A DNA stretch of 64,000 bases from JAKFYM01 sp964612065 (lineage in GTDB: Bacteria > Bdellovibrionota > UBA1018 > CAIPTA01): contig CAZTCD010000001.1 of assembly GCA_964612065.1 (NCBI GenBank), forward strand, positions 39,312 to 103,311, given 5' to 3'. The notes under the pieces are model-generated. The model did no database searches. It was not told the DNA's origin and saw only the letters and a program-made list of their open reading frames with translations. Of the stretch, positions 1 through 8,297 are shown one piece after another (position 1 is the first letter of the stretch; each line of letters opens with the position of its first letter). Both the position numbers and the translations under genes were made by a program.

Positions 1-369
1 CTCGGTTTCAGTCAGCGGCCGGTAGGTTTTGATCTGAGCCTTTTTTCCAGCATGCTTTTGAAAGTCACTAGGCTTCTTAAGCGGCCGGTCCAAGCCGGGA
101 CTGGATACTTCCAGAGTAAAGGTATCAGCCAAAATCTCTTCAAAAGACGGACTTTCGAAAAGAGGATCCAGGCCATGGTCTACCGATACGCAGTCATCAA
201 AGGAAATGCCATTTCCCTCTGGGTTCTCGATGAAAAGACGAAGTACCGCGCCGCCATGATTGGTTCTAGGAAGGTATTCCAGATCCAGCAATTCATAGCC
301 GAGTTTTTTAACCTCGGGAGCGATCAAATCTTCCAGTCGGCTCGCAAGCGAGCCCGGTCCTTGTTTCAT
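1..369 (-). CDS. rimP: Ribosome maturation factor RimP, 5' part (gene runs off the left edge)
   Basis: RimP binds the 30S subunit and helps late assembly. Read on the minus strand from the ATG at 369, 123 codons are open to the window edge with no stop. The protein shows the family's N-terminal alpha/beta domain (KKLGYELLDLEYLPR near residues 25-39, then a GGAVLRLFIENP strand), the segment SVDHGLDPLFE, the typical VSSPGLDRPLKK signature, and the start of the C-terminal SH3-like domain. In most bacteria rimP is followed by nusA and infB, which would lie to the left of this window. About 120 nt upstream of the start is a hairpin with a T tract on the same strand, so expression may be attenuated. 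Identification is firm; the C-terminus is missing only because the window ends. Confidence 0.93.
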   Translation of the reverse strand, partial: MKQGPGSLASRLEDLIAPEVKKLGYELLDLEYLPRTNHGGAVLRLFIENPEGNGISFDDCVSVDHGLDPLFESPSFEEILADTFTLEVSSPGLDRPLKKPSDFQKHAGKKAQIKTYRPLTETE

Positions 370-488
370 CGTTATCGGTGTTTCCGCCTGTTGATCTTTT
401 CGCTCTCTTCTGAAGAGCGGCTTAAATCTGCGGGCCCTCGAGGAAGAGCTTTCCTTCAAAGCGCGGCCGGCAAAACTGGCAGTTGGCT

Positions 489-517
489 TAAAAAAAAAGC
501 CCCTCTGACGAGAAGCT
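489..517 (-). terminator. Terminator-like hairpin in the rimP leader
   Basis: On the minus strand an 8-bp stem (AGCTTCTC with GAGGGGCT, two G-U pairs) with a 4-nt loop is followed at once by about ten T residues, the form of an intrinsic terminator. It lies upstream of rimP in the direction of rimP transcription, with no minus-strand gene before it, so it would end a short leader transcript. It could be an attenuator or the end of a small RNA. Confidence 0.5.
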
Positions 518-665
518 CACACCTGGGTTGATAACAAAAGCACCTTTAAAAGGCAAGGCCAGAAAGGCCATGAATTTCAACGGGATAAGTGAATTTTGGA
601 CCAGCCGCATGAATCGCCCGGTTAAGGGGGAAAAGCTGAATAATTTCAATTATCCGCAAGCCGGT

Positions 666-694
666 TTGACACGGGATTCCAGGGGTTCGAGAAT
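666..694 (+). promoter_or_regulatory. Sigma70-like promoter candidate for the metalloprotease pair
   Basis: TTGACA at 666-671 is a perfect -35 box. With the usual 17-bp spacer the -10 position reads GAGAAT (4 of 6 matches); a better -10, TAGAAT, sits at 694-699 but with a 22-bp spacer. Transcription would run into the gene starting at 782. Confidence 0.4.
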
Positions 695-697
695 AGA

Positions 698-703
698 ATT
701 ATA
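698..703 (-). promoter_or_regulatory. TATAAT -10 box pointing towards rimP
   Basis: A perfect TATAAT on the minus strand, about 330 nt upstream of rimP and about 185 nt upstream of the leader hairpin. No good -35 box is visible at 16-18 bp, so this is a weak call. Confidence 0.25.
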
Positions 704-781
704 CCGGGGCAAAGCTACAGTAGTTTTGTCTGGGTAACGAGCGTACAGGACGAATGCGAGACCGATGGAGAGAGGCTAGGA

Positions 782-1609
782 ATGCTGAAACATCTCCTGA
801 TAATGGCCATTGTGCTGATTCATTTCTCGGGATGCTATGCGCGCCCTTCGAATGCCCTTAATGCCGGCCGTGTAATTAATTATACCAGCTGCGTGCTTCC
901 GAAAGATCAGGGTGTGGGAAGCCTCCATGGGAAGTGGGCCAATCTGCCCGTGCCGGTGGTTTTCGACAAAGACTTCTATGTTGCTGACGAGGGTGAAGTG
1001 ATTCCTTCGATGAGAGGGGCATTGCAGAGCTGGAACAATTGGGCAACGCTTCGAGGCCTCGAGGCTTTCAGCTTGAAAAACGATGGATCGGGAATCACCG
1101 CCGGCCGAGAAATTCCGGAACTTACAGACTGTGCGCAGGCTTCCTATTCTTCCTCCATAACCGATATGGTGGGGATCTGGAAAATCAATGGTGCCGGGTT
1201 TCATGCAAATCAGCGTGCGAGTTGCGGAACTCTTTCTAACGGCCAGCCAGGGAGAATTCTTCCCTTTGCGGTACAAGGCCAAACAGATTGGATTATTCAA
1301 AGCGGTAAAATCATCGGTTCAAGCATTCTCCTGAATTTTGAAGACTATAATGCTCCTGGTAAGCAGAGGATCGATGTGGAAAGTCTCCTGCTACATGAAA
1401 TGGGGCATGTATTGGGGCTTCTGCATAGCTGCAACGGCTCAAGCGGCGATTCCCGCGACTCCACCACTTCTCCCGCCTGCTTTTCAAATGGTCTGCTCTC
1501 TGCGCCTCCTCAATATACCAATGCAGTGATGTTTCCCTTTCTGGAAGTGGCCCAAGAGAGAAGGGATCTTAAGCAAAACGATTATCACAGAATCAATTGC
1601 CTTTATTGA
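782..1609 (+). CDS. Secreted lipoprotein metalloprotease, matrixin-like (metzincin)
   Basis: A 275-aa protein with a lipoprotein signal peptide (hydrophobic residues 4-16, lipobox FSGC with Cys18), so probably anchored in an envelope membrane. The zinc site HEMGHVLGLLH (His205, Glu206, His209, Gly212, His215) is the full metzincin motif HExxHxxGxxH, as in M10 matrixins. A conserved-looking VMFPFLE after the site may supply the Met-turn. The mature part has several Cys that could form disulphides. An AGG-rich site precedes the ATG. The next gene follows after 6 bp and encodes a second metalloprotease-like protein, so the two are probably co-transcribed. The substrate is unknown; surface or prey protein degradation is speculation. 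Confidence 0.8.
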   Translation: MLKHLLIMAIVLIHFSGCYARPSNALNAGRVINYTSCVLPKDQGVGSLHGKWANLPVPVVFDKDFYVADEGEVIPSMRGALQSWNNWATLRGLEAFSLKNDGSGITAGREIPELTDCAQASYSSSITDMVGIWKINGAGFHANQRASCGTLSNGQPGRILPFAVQGQTDWIIQSGKIIGSSILLNFEDYNAPGKQRIDVESLLLHEMGHVLGLLHSCNGSSGDSRDSTTSPACFSNGLLSAPPQYTNAVMFPFLEVAQERRDLKQNDYHRINCLY

Positions 1610-1615
1610 GGATGG

Positions 1616-2761
1616 GTGATTCGCGTGCGGACTCTGCTGATTCCTATAATATTTTGGCTGCCCCTTGCTATGGCGAGCGAGCTTTCGCCTGAGATCCAGA
1701 AGGCACTGGCGGAAACGGAGGCCAGGATTCAAAAGCTTAAGGCAGAAGGAAAGCTGCCGACCGGACCGGAGCTCTCAGCTGCCACGCGTGAGCCGGCTAA
1801 AGCCAAACCGCCATCCGGCTGCACCAGGCTGGAAGTGGGAGGTGCTGCGATCATCCACTATGTCACCGACCAAGAGAGCCCCACGGGAGTGAAGGCTGCG
1901 TATGGATTGAGTCGGCATGGTGAAAAGCTCTGGCTGGCGGAGGTCCGGGTACATTTTGTAAAGGGAGAAAGTTATCCAAAACCGGAAGAGGCAAATAGCA
2001 AGGTAGACGAAGCTTATCGAAAACGAATTGGAGATTGCCTGAGCGGCTATAGAGGGAAGCTCAAAGGAAAAGAAGGCCGCGAACTAATCATTCGCCTCTC
2101 TGATAACCCATCGATTCCTGAGCAAGAGATTCAGATCATGGGTTACGGATTCCGGAGCAACAGCCACCAGTATGAAGCCAATATCATCTGCCCTGTGGTA
2201 CTGCACGAAACACTGCATCTTCTCGGGCTAGTGGATGAATATGCCCATAAGCCTGCGATGCACGAAGACTATCATGATTGCCGACCGGCTGCACCTCCGG
2301 ATTCCATAATGGGCAGCCACCTCAAAGCGGAATTGGCGCTTATACCGACGACGATTTACGAAATTGAGATGTGTGCCTGTGAGAAAAAAGGCACGGCCTG
2401 CTGGGAGCTCTCCACCAAGAGCGATGGAAAGAAGTGCCCGCCAGGATCAAAATCTGTTTTCGAAAAAGTGGATCCTGCTATCCGCACCTCTCTGAATGCA
2501 ATGAATACCAACGAAAAATTTGTGCTGGATCTTGGAAGGATGAGGGAAAGCGGCGAAACGCTTCCACCCAAAGAAAGCATTCTCTATCCGGCGCATTTTC
2601 GCGCTATCACTGAGCCGGGCTGCAGAGACGTGAACGAGGCTTACTACTCCTGCGGTCAAAACGCATACAGGTCCTCCAAGCCTGCTTCCGGTGAGGAGGC
2701 AGACCGATGCAAGGCAGTGCCGAATGCCTGCCGATGGCGGAGTTTCAAGTGGCTGGAGTAG
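1616..2761 (+). CDS. Secreted metalloprotease-like protein with HExxHxxGxxD site
   Basis: A 381-aa protein starting at a GTG six bases after the previous stop. Residues 6-20 form a signal peptide ending AMAS, followed by a charged helical stretch (ELSPEIQKALAETEARIQKL). The motif HETLHLLGLVDEY (His197, Glu198, His201, Gly204, Asp207) has Asp at the third zinc position, as in snapalysins (M7), and also recalls the DEY of M64 peptidases. The C-terminal third is rich in Cys (CACEKKGTACW, then spaced Cys to the end), which suggests an extracellular, disulphide-bonded protein. Best read as a metzincin relative of unknown substrate acting with its neighbour; activity is inferred from the motif only. 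Confidence 0.72.
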   Translation: MIRVRTLLIPIIFWLPLAMASELSPEIQKALAETEARIQKLKAEGKLPTGPELSAATREPAKAKPPSGCTRLEVGGAAIIHYVTDQESPTGVKAAYGLSRHGEKLWLAEVRVHFVKGESYPKPEEANSKVDEAYRKRIGDCLSGYRGKLKGKEGRELIIRLSDNPSIPEQEIQIMGYGFRSNSHQYEANIICPVVLHETLHLLGLVDEYAHKPAMHEDYHDCRPAAPPDSIMGSHLKAELALIPTTIYEIEMCACEKKGTACWELSTKSDGKKCPPGSKSVFEKVDPAIRTSLNAMNTNEKFVLDLGRMRESGETLPPKESILYPAHFRAITEPGCRDVNEAYYSCGQNAYRSSKPASGEEADRCKAVPNACRWRSFKWLE

Positions 2762-2766
2762 TTGCC

Positions 2767-3255
2767 TTAAGGAGTAGGGGGAAGCCGGCCGTGAAAATCT
2801 TCAATTCTGAGCTCAGTGATATATTTTTTGCCGTTGCTTTCATACGGGGCACTGGCGGAACCAAAAGTCTGTGGGCGCGAGTTTTCGGAGAATTCTATTC
2901 TAGAGCTGGCTCGAGGCGTGGGGGAGGAATTCACCCCTGCTTCGGTGGAGACAGAGTACTCACCTGGATTGCTGTTCTTGGTGCGTAGAACAATCACGTG
3001 AAAGGAAGCTGGAACGGGTGAGGTCTCCTGATAGGTCCAGTGGCCCATCTGTTGATCCAGCACTTCCACACTCAGCCAAAGCTTGAGGGGCTCCAGCTTT
3101 TTCTCATGCGCCAGGCATTCGCTTTTGTGCTGGAATACAGCAGGGCATTCGAAAATACGAACTGTTGGAGTGAACTTTACGGTGGGCATTGCCGCCCCTT
3201 GGGCCATCACTGTAAGGAGCATCAGGCCAAAATAAATTAATCCAACATATCTCAC
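2767..3255 (-). CDS. Secreted protein of unknown function
   Basis: A 162-aa protein with an N-terminal signal peptide (hydrophobic residues 4-20, likely cleaved after AQGA). Two Cys (FECPAVFQHKSECLAH) could form a disulphide. The central part looks like beta strands (LKLWLSVEVLDQQ, ASFHVIVLRTK). No family recognised. The start is a GTG whose last bases overlap the TGA of the upstream HD gene (GTGA), so translation is probably coupled to it. The stop faces the metalloprotease stop at 2761 with a 5-bp gap. Confidence 0.6.
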   Translation of the reverse strand: MRYVGLIYFGLMLLTVMAQGAAMPTVKFTPTVRIFECPAVFQHKSECLAHEKKLEPLKLWLSVEVLDQQMGHWTYQETSPVPASFHVIVLRTKNSNPGEYSVSTEAGVNSSPTPRASSRIEFSENSRPQTFGSASAPYESNGKKYITELRIEDFHGRLPPTP

Positions 3256-4676
3256 AGGAGCCCTTTCGCCCTGAGCAGTGCTTGGGCTTTTTGGTTCATG
3301 TAGAGCACGGGAATGAAATTCACGACGTTGGAGAGAATTCTGATAATGGAATTCTCCCGATCAATGAGCAAGCTCACCTTGCCTGTCCGGTCCATGATCT
3401 TCACGGGATCGCGTTCCTGAAGGAGGTTGTCCGTGGTTCGCTTTTTCACAATGTCGCTCATGGAGCGCGAGAAAACGATATCGGAGTGGGGGATGTCGTA
3501 GAGAATCCACTCTGTTCCATCGCCTTCCTGTTTGATGCAATCCTGGAATTTATGAACCAGCTCTTCGATTCGCTTAACTATATTTTCTCGCTCCCGAATG
3601 CCAGCTTCGTCGCGAGCAACCAGCTTGTGCTCGAATGGTGGCAAAAGATACTCCACCGGGCTTTGCCGGAAGAGGAGCATCTTGATCATCTCAGCAATCT
3701 TTTTGTCCTTCACTGTGCCTTCGAGATGCGCCTGATGCACGGTGTTCATGAAATAAAAATCATTGAAACCGAAGAATCTCTCTGGATCATTCTCCACCAT
3801 TCCGAGTACGTCCTGGAACTGGTGGATCATTCTTTTTTCCAAGAAATGTTTTGTTATGGTTTCGGCCAGAATGTCGTACTTGGCCCCGCCGGAATTCCGG
3901 ATCACCTGGGAGTACCAGGCGAATCTGGCGATTAGAAAGTCTTCAACGGAGTGCAGGGCATTGTCCTTGATGGCAAGCCCGGGGCGTCCGTCCCCGGTAT
4001 CGAACGTGGTCATATGGTAGAGGATGAACTCTCTGTCGAACTGGCCATACTTCAGGCCGGTGTAGTGAGCATCGCGCATTAGATAATCCATCCGGTCGCA
4101 GTCCACTTCGGAATGAAGAATCTGGTTGCCGAGAATATTGGGATTCGTTCCTTTTACGTATCTTGAAATTTCCTGGGTATCGATCCCGTCTTCGTGGAGA
4201 ATTCTGGTGATTCCGTTTTCATAATCAGTGTTTTTAAGGATGTATGCACCGAGATGCTCGTGGTTGTTAGGCAGGGGCTTTCCGCGCTCGCCCTTTTTGA
4301 AAGAGGAGTCTCCGTGCTCTATATATGCCCCTTCACAAGTATGAGAGAAGGGAAAGGTGCCAATATCGTGAAGTAGAGCGGATATCCGCATACTCTTGTG
4401 AAAAAGAGTGGCCGGATCGGTGGCGGAAACGTCATAAAGTTTCTCATCTGGAACTGCTTTTCCAATCGCGCGGCAGATTTGATCTGCCATGTGCATCACG
4501 CCCAGGGCATGGGCGTATCTATTATGTTCGGCACCAGGGAATACATAGTTTGAGAATCCCAGCTGCCTGATCCAGCGCAGGCGGAGATAGAAGGGGGAAT
4601 GAATGATGCGGTATTCAGTTTCTGTTAGCCGAATGAACCCATATAAGGGATCGTAAACGATTTTTCCTTGTTTCAT
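3252..4676 (-). CDS. HD-domain phosphohydrolase (dGTPase/SAMHD1-like)
   Basis: A 474-aa cytoplasmic protein with the layout of deoxynucleoside triphosphate triphosphohydrolase-like HD proteins (YwfO group). It opens with KIVYDPLYGFIRLTETE, then RLRWIRQLGFSNYVFPGAEHNRYAHALGV gives the first metal His, ISALLHDIGTFPFSH the HD pair, and LHSEVDCDRMDYLMRDAHYTGL the last Asp. The C-terminal region is the usual helical extension. It probably removes phosphates from nucleotides; the exact substrate is not readable. An AAGGTG site precedes the ATG. It overlaps the downstream secreted-protein gene by 4 bp. Confidence 0.85.
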   Translation of the reverse strand: MKQGKIVYDPLYGFIRLTETEYRIIHSPFYLRLRWIRQLGFSNYVFPGAEHNRYAHALGVMHMADQICRAIGKAVPDEKLYDVSATDPATLFHKSMRISALLHDIGTFPFSHTCEGAYIEHGDSSFKKGERGKPLPNNHEHLGAYILKNTDYENGITRILHEDGIDTQEISRYVKGTNPNILGNQILHSEVDCDRMDYLMRDAHYTGLKYGQFDREFILYHMTTFDTGDGRPGLAIKDNALHSVEDFLIARFAWYSQVIRNSGGAKYDILAETITKHFLEKRMIHQFQDVLGMVENDPERFFGFNDFYFMNTVHQAHLEGTVKDKKIAEMIKMLLFRQSPVEYLLPPFEHKLVARDEAGIRERENIVKRIEELVHKFQDCIKQEGDGTEWILYDIPHSDIVFSRSMSDIVKKRTTDNLLQERDPVKIMDRTGKVSLLIDRENSIIRILSNVVNFIPVLYMNQKAQALLRAKGLL

Positions 4677-4877
4677 CCTGAAACACCTTATGTTGGACTA
4701 GTGGCCTACAGGCGCTTGCCTAATCTCTAATTATAGAGTTCTTGCCATGGTTCCGAAACGCGCTACGGTGTTATCCGGGCGCTTTATCTTTTGGATCAGG
4801 GAGTATCGCACACTGTGTAGTGTCTCTGAATCGGATGAGACGAAAGCTGCAAATCGATGGTAGGATAGGAGACTGTT

Positions 4878-5174
4878 ATGCCTCGGAAAAAGAGTGAGCA
4901 GGACACCCTGACTACCGATTTTGAAGTGGATGGAATCGAGGAGGCGTTCAAGCCCGCCCCATCCCATAAAGTTCGAAAACCAGGAGAGTCATTCAAGCTG
5001 GAGTTACCCAGTTTGGAGGTGGAAACTCCACCTGAGCTAAAAGAGAAAAAAGATCCTGAAGCTAAAATATGGATTTTGGAGCGCCGGGCTCGTGGACTTC
5101 TCGCTTCAGCCCGCCGCTGGCTGGTGGAAATGGATAAAAAGCAAAAAACGCCAAAGCGGAAAAGACGGAAGTGA
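4878..5174 (+). CDS. Small hypothetical protein with basic C-terminus
   Basis: A 98-aa protein with a good ribosome site (AGGA, 8 nt before ATG). The N-terminal two thirds is rich in Glu, Pro and Lys and looks disordered; residues 62-85 could form an amphipathic helix (IWILERRARGLLASARRW); the end is a strongly basic tail (KTPKRKRRK). There is no signal peptide or known domain. The tail may bind nucleic acid. It stands alone between two minus-strand genes. Real coding is likely but not certain. Confidence 0.5.
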   Translation: MPRKKSEQDTLTTDFEVDGIEEAFKPAPSHKVRKPGESFKLELPSLEVETPPELKEKKDPEAKIWILERRARGLLASARRWLVEMDKKQKTPKRKRRK

Positions 5175-5200
5175 AACCGGTGGCGCGGTAAGGTACTGGA

Positions 5201-5590
5201 CTAAAGATCAATACGCTTTAGGATTGTTACCCCAAAGGCCGCCCATGCAGTGAGAATGCAGGCAAGGGCTACTGAGAATAGAAAAAGCTTGAGCGAGGCA
5301 CCCAGTTCAAGGCCGGCAGCACCCAAAATCATGGCCGTGATGTAGGTGGAAAAGGCGGCCACCAGAAGTCTCAATGATTCGTTCATTTCCGGAAGGGGGA
5401 TTTCGATTTGCCGAAGCACTCCGATAATAATGAAGACGAACGCGGAGCAAAGATTGAACTGAAGGAGGATGTCCCATACGGGAACGGTTAGCTCTTCCAA
5501 TCCATCTGGCGAACCTAGTGTGGCGGTAAGTGCAGTAAGGAGGGCCATTGCTAACCCAAGCCAAAGATAGCGATCCTTGATAATCGGCAT
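5201..5590 (-). CDS. Small inner-membrane protein, four predicted helices
   Basis: A 129-aa hydrophobic protein with four likely membrane segments (about residues 8-25, 43-62, 72-92 and 100-122) and a short cytoplasmic tail ending LKRIDL. No family recognised. It is convergent with the small basic protein gene at 5174 and lies downstream of thrS in the same direction, after a 124-bp gap. Confidence 0.6.
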   Translation of the reverse strand: MPIIKDRYLWLGLAMALLTALTATLGSPDGLEELTVPVWDILLQFNLCSAFVFIIIGVLRQIEIPLPEMNESLRLLVAAFSTYITAMILGAAGLELGASLKLFLFSVALACILTAWAAFGVTILKRIDL

Positions 5591-5714
5591 GAAACCATTA
5601 TGGAAGCCGAAAACATTCAGTGCAATGGCCCTTTGCTGAAACCTGTTGAACGGTACCTGCTAACCGTTATGCACGTATCGAGAGAGCCGCATCTATCCGC
5701 TAACGAAGGCCTAC

Positions 5715-7472
5715 TTACGTTTTGGCAAGTGGTTCATTGAGTTTCGAGAAAAGTTCGAGAATATGCTCTGGCGACATATTCACCGAGGTTTTTTCTCCAT
5801 ATTTTCTAGCGTAGAAAACTCCAGCAGCGATGTCTCGATCCCCTGCTGCAAGCATATAAGGGATCTTTTGGATTTGGGCCTCCCGAGTTTTCGCTCCCAT
5901 CGTGTTATTGGATGTATCTACATCCACCCTTAGCCCGATGGATTTTAATTTTTCGGCCATATTTTTGCAGTACTCTACATGAGAGTCATTTATGGGAACA
6001 AAGCGAGCTTGAATCGGGGAGCACCAGAACGGGAGGGCTCCAGCGGTATGTTCGATCAGAATTCCCATGAATCGTTCAAGGGAACCGAGTACTGCACGGT
6101 GAATTACCACTGGTTGCTGGCGCGAATTGTCCGCCGCAACGTATTCCAAATTGAAGCGAGCAGGAAGCTGGTAATCAAGTTGGATAGTGGATAGCTGGAA
6201 GTAGCGTCCAATGGCGTCTTTGACATTGAAGTCGATTTTGGGCCCGTAAAAGGCACCGTCGTTCGCGTTGATCTTATAGGGGAGATTGTTTACTTTAATG
6301 GCACTTTCCAGTGCTGCTTCGGCTCTATCCCAGAGCTCGTCGGAACCGAGTCGCTTTTCAGGGCGGGTGCTCAAGTATACAAGAGGGTCCGATAAGCCGA
6401 ACACATCGTACACTTCCCGGATCATGCGGATTACGTTAGCCACTTCTTCCGCGATTTGATCTTCTCTTACGAAGATATGAGCGTCATCCTGGCAGAAGCT
6501 CCGCACGCGGGTTAGTCCGGCGGTTACTCCAGAGCGCTCGTAACGATGGAGTCTTCCGAAATCGGCCATGCGAATCGGAAGTTCCCTGTAAGAATGCTGT
6601 TTGGTACCGAAGATCAGCATATGGCAGGGGCAGTTCATTGGTTTTACGGCTACGTCCACTTCGTCCTGCTTGGAGAAGTACATGTTTTCTTTGTAGTTCG
6701 CGTAGTGCCCCGAGGTGTGCCAGAGATCCACGTTTAGAACCTGGGGTGTAATTACCTCTTCGTATCCGTACTTCGTATACAGACGGCGCATGAGGTTAGT
6801 GAGTTGGTTGTAAACCACGGCGCCTTTGGCATGAAAAAAGGGCATCGCCGGAGCTTCCGAATGAAAGCTGAACAGCTCAAGTTCTTTTCCGAGTTTTCGA
6901 TGGTCGCGCTTCTTAGCCTCTTCCATCATTTTTTCGTAGGCTTCTAGTTCATCTTTGGTTTCAAAGCAGAGGCCATAGATACGCGTGAGCATCGCGTTTT
7001 TTTCATTTCCCCGCCAATAAGCGCCCGCCATATGGGTGAGCTTGAATGCCTTGATGTCCCTTGTGGATGCTACGTGCGGTCCTTGGCACATATCGGTGAA
7101 TTCACCTTCAGTGTAGGTGCCAACTTGTTGCAGATTCAGGTCACGAATCAGCTCGAGTTTGAAGTGCTGGCCTTTGTCGCCAAAAAAACGAATCGCCTCT
7201 TCGCGGCTCATCACCCGTTGTTCGAATCTTCGGCCCTCCTTCACGATTTTTTTCATCTCGGCTTCGATCTTCGGAAGAATGCTTTCGTCAACCGGTTGAG
7301 GAAATTTGACGTCATAATAAAAACCATTGTCGATATCAGGGCCAACACCGAATTCTGAGCCCGGAAACAAGCGGGTGATAGCATGGGCCATTACGTGCGA
7401 GCAGGAGTGACGCATGGTTTGCAAGGGGGATAGTTTGGGGGTTTCTAGCAGCTCAGAAAGTTCTTTTTCCAT
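5715..7472 (-). CDS. thrS: Threonyl-tRNA synthetase lacking the TGS domain
   Basis: ThrS charges tRNA-Thr with threonine. From the ATG at 7472 the protein has 585 residues, against about 640 in E. coli. It starts only some 20 residues before RHSCSHVMAHAI, the beginning of the N2 editing domain (with its HxxxH zinc/editing residues), so the N-terminal TGS domain is absent. The class II catalytic core is complete: KPMNCPCHMLIFG with the zinc Cys, RMADFGRLHRYERSG, the motif 3 region IHRAVLGSLERFMGILIEH, and a C-terminal anticodon-binding domain. The frame stays open upstream to 7595, but those 41 residues are Ser/His/Pro-rich and unlike TGS, so I place the start at 7472. No clear ribosome site precedes it, which leaves the start open. 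Confidence 0.92.
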   Translation of the reverse strand: MEKELSELLETPKLSPLQTMRHSCSHVMAHAITRLFPGSEFGVGPDIDNGFYYDVKFPQPVDESILPKIEAEMKKIVKEGRRFEQRVMSREEAIRFFGDKGQHFKLELIRDLNLQQVGTYTEGEFTDMCQGPHVASTRDIKAFKLTHMAGAYWRGNEKNAMLTRIYGLCFETKDELEAYEKMMEEAKKRDHRKLGKELELFSFHSEAPAMPFFHAKGAVVYNQLTNLMRRLYTKYGYEEVITPQVLNVDLWHTSGHYANYKENMYFSKQDEVDVAVKPMNCPCHMLIFGTKQHSYRELPIRMADFGRLHRYERSGVTAGLTRVRSFCQDDAHIFVREDQIAEEVANVIRMIREVYDVFGLSDPLVYLSTRPEKRLGSDELWDRAEAALESAIKVNNLPYKINANDGAFYGPKIDFNVKDAIGRYFQLSTIQLDYQLPARFNLEYVAADNSRQQPVVIHRAVLGSLERFMGILIEHTAGALPFWCSPIQARFVPINDSHVEYCKNMAEKLKSIGLRVDVDTSNNTMGAKTREAQIQKIPYMLAAGDRDIAAGVFYARKYGEKTSVNMSPEHILELFSKLNEPLAKT

Positions 7473-7681
7473 AGGCCAGGGAGTGTAACATCTCGCACTT
7501 CTGGATGAAATTCCTAAGCTATGCAACTCGGGGGATGGAGAACGGGCGTGAGACTGGTGATGTGTCGAGGGCATTTGGAACACGCCGAAATCCAATAATC
7601 CCCAGTTTTCAAATGGGAATCTGGCTCGGGTATCTATCGGGAAAACCCTACTGCGCGCCGAGTTAATCCGAAGATGCGCGA

Positions 7682-8227
7682 CTAAGCGGCCTTCTTTTCT
7701 TCTATTTGCGGCGCTGAAAGCTCCGGCACTAATGGTTTGGAACCTGCCCAGGATCCTAATGTGCGTAAGAAGTCTTCTTTGCCGCTAGGAAGAGCACTTA
7801 CGGGGAGATCAAATTTAGGGAATCCGAAAAACATATACCGAAAGAGCTGTGAGGGGTTTCTTTTGGTTTCGAAGTAGTAGATTTCAGAATGTAGTCCCTT
7901 AAATAAGCGAAGAGACAAAACGTCCTTCCAGGGAATTACTTCCGGTTGAAGCCAGGCTCCAAAATGGGTCACGCCATTCTCATTGAACTTTGCGAGAAGG
8001 TTGCCGTTCGAGTCGAGCCAAGCCGATACTCGAGCCTGCCTCCAGGCATCACAAAGCATAAAGATGCTGAACCAGAAGCAGAGCCCGCTCATGAAGGCGG
8101 ATGATGCTCGGTGAGAGAAGTAAGCGAAACCCACACCGAGAACCCAAAGTGCCGCGCTGTTGCTGATATAATGCGCGGATTCTTTCTCGTTAAGGCGGCA
8201 CTCGATTTCATTGCTGGAAGATTTCAT
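7682..8227 (-). CDS. Inner-membrane protein of unknown function
   Basis: A 181-aa protein with two hydrophobic segments near residues 25-40 and 43-60, followed by a soluble domain that resembles a PH-like fold (WLDSNGNLLAKFNENGVTHFG, then IPWKDVLSLRLFKG), a pattern common in small bacterial proteins with a membrane hairpin plus a PH-type domain. The tail is acidic then basic (QIEEKKAA). It lies upstream of thrS in the same direction, 209 bp away. Function unknown. Confidence 0.55.
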   Translation of the reverse strand: MKSSSNEIECRLNEKESAHYISNSAALWVLGVGFAYFSHRASSAFMSGLCFWFSIFMLCDAWRQARVSAWLDSNGNLLAKFNENGVTHFGAWLQPEVIPWKDVLSLRLFKGLHSEIYYFETKRNPSQLFRYMFFGFPKFDLPVSALPSGKEDFLRTLGSWAGSKPLVPELSAPQIEEKKAA

Positions 8228-8297
8228 ATTATTCGTATCGGCTCTTGCCGCTTAACGCTTTACGGAGATTCGGGAAAACCCGGTTTTCAAAGGCTGA

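Larger units (their letters stand above)
370..781. other. Divergent intergenic region between rimP and a metalloprotease gene
   Basis: About 410 bases between divergent genes with no convincing protein gene. It holds a terminator-like hairpin on the minus strand (489-517), a TATAAT box on the minus strand (698-703) and a TTGACA-based promoter candidate on the plus strand (666-694). Two short plus-strand open frames here have no ribosome binding site and no recognisable domain. I see no tRNA or known riboswitch fold. Confidence 0.6.

Noticed and set aside
52..531. 159-aa plus-strand open frame
   Set aside because: It runs opposite the rimP coding region, whose minus-strand frame gives a clear RimP protein, and then through non-coding leader.
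528..737. 69-aa plus-strand open frame in the rimP/metalloprotease gap
   Set aside because: No ribosome site, no domain, and it spans the promoter signals.
3282..3935. 217-aa plus-strand open frame
   Set aside because: Antisense shadow of the HD phosphohydrolase, whose motifs are on the other strand.
7473..7595. N-terminal extension of thrS to 7595
   Set aside because: The 41 residues are Ser/Pro/His-rich and unlike a TGS domain; the ATG at 7472 sits just before the editing domain.
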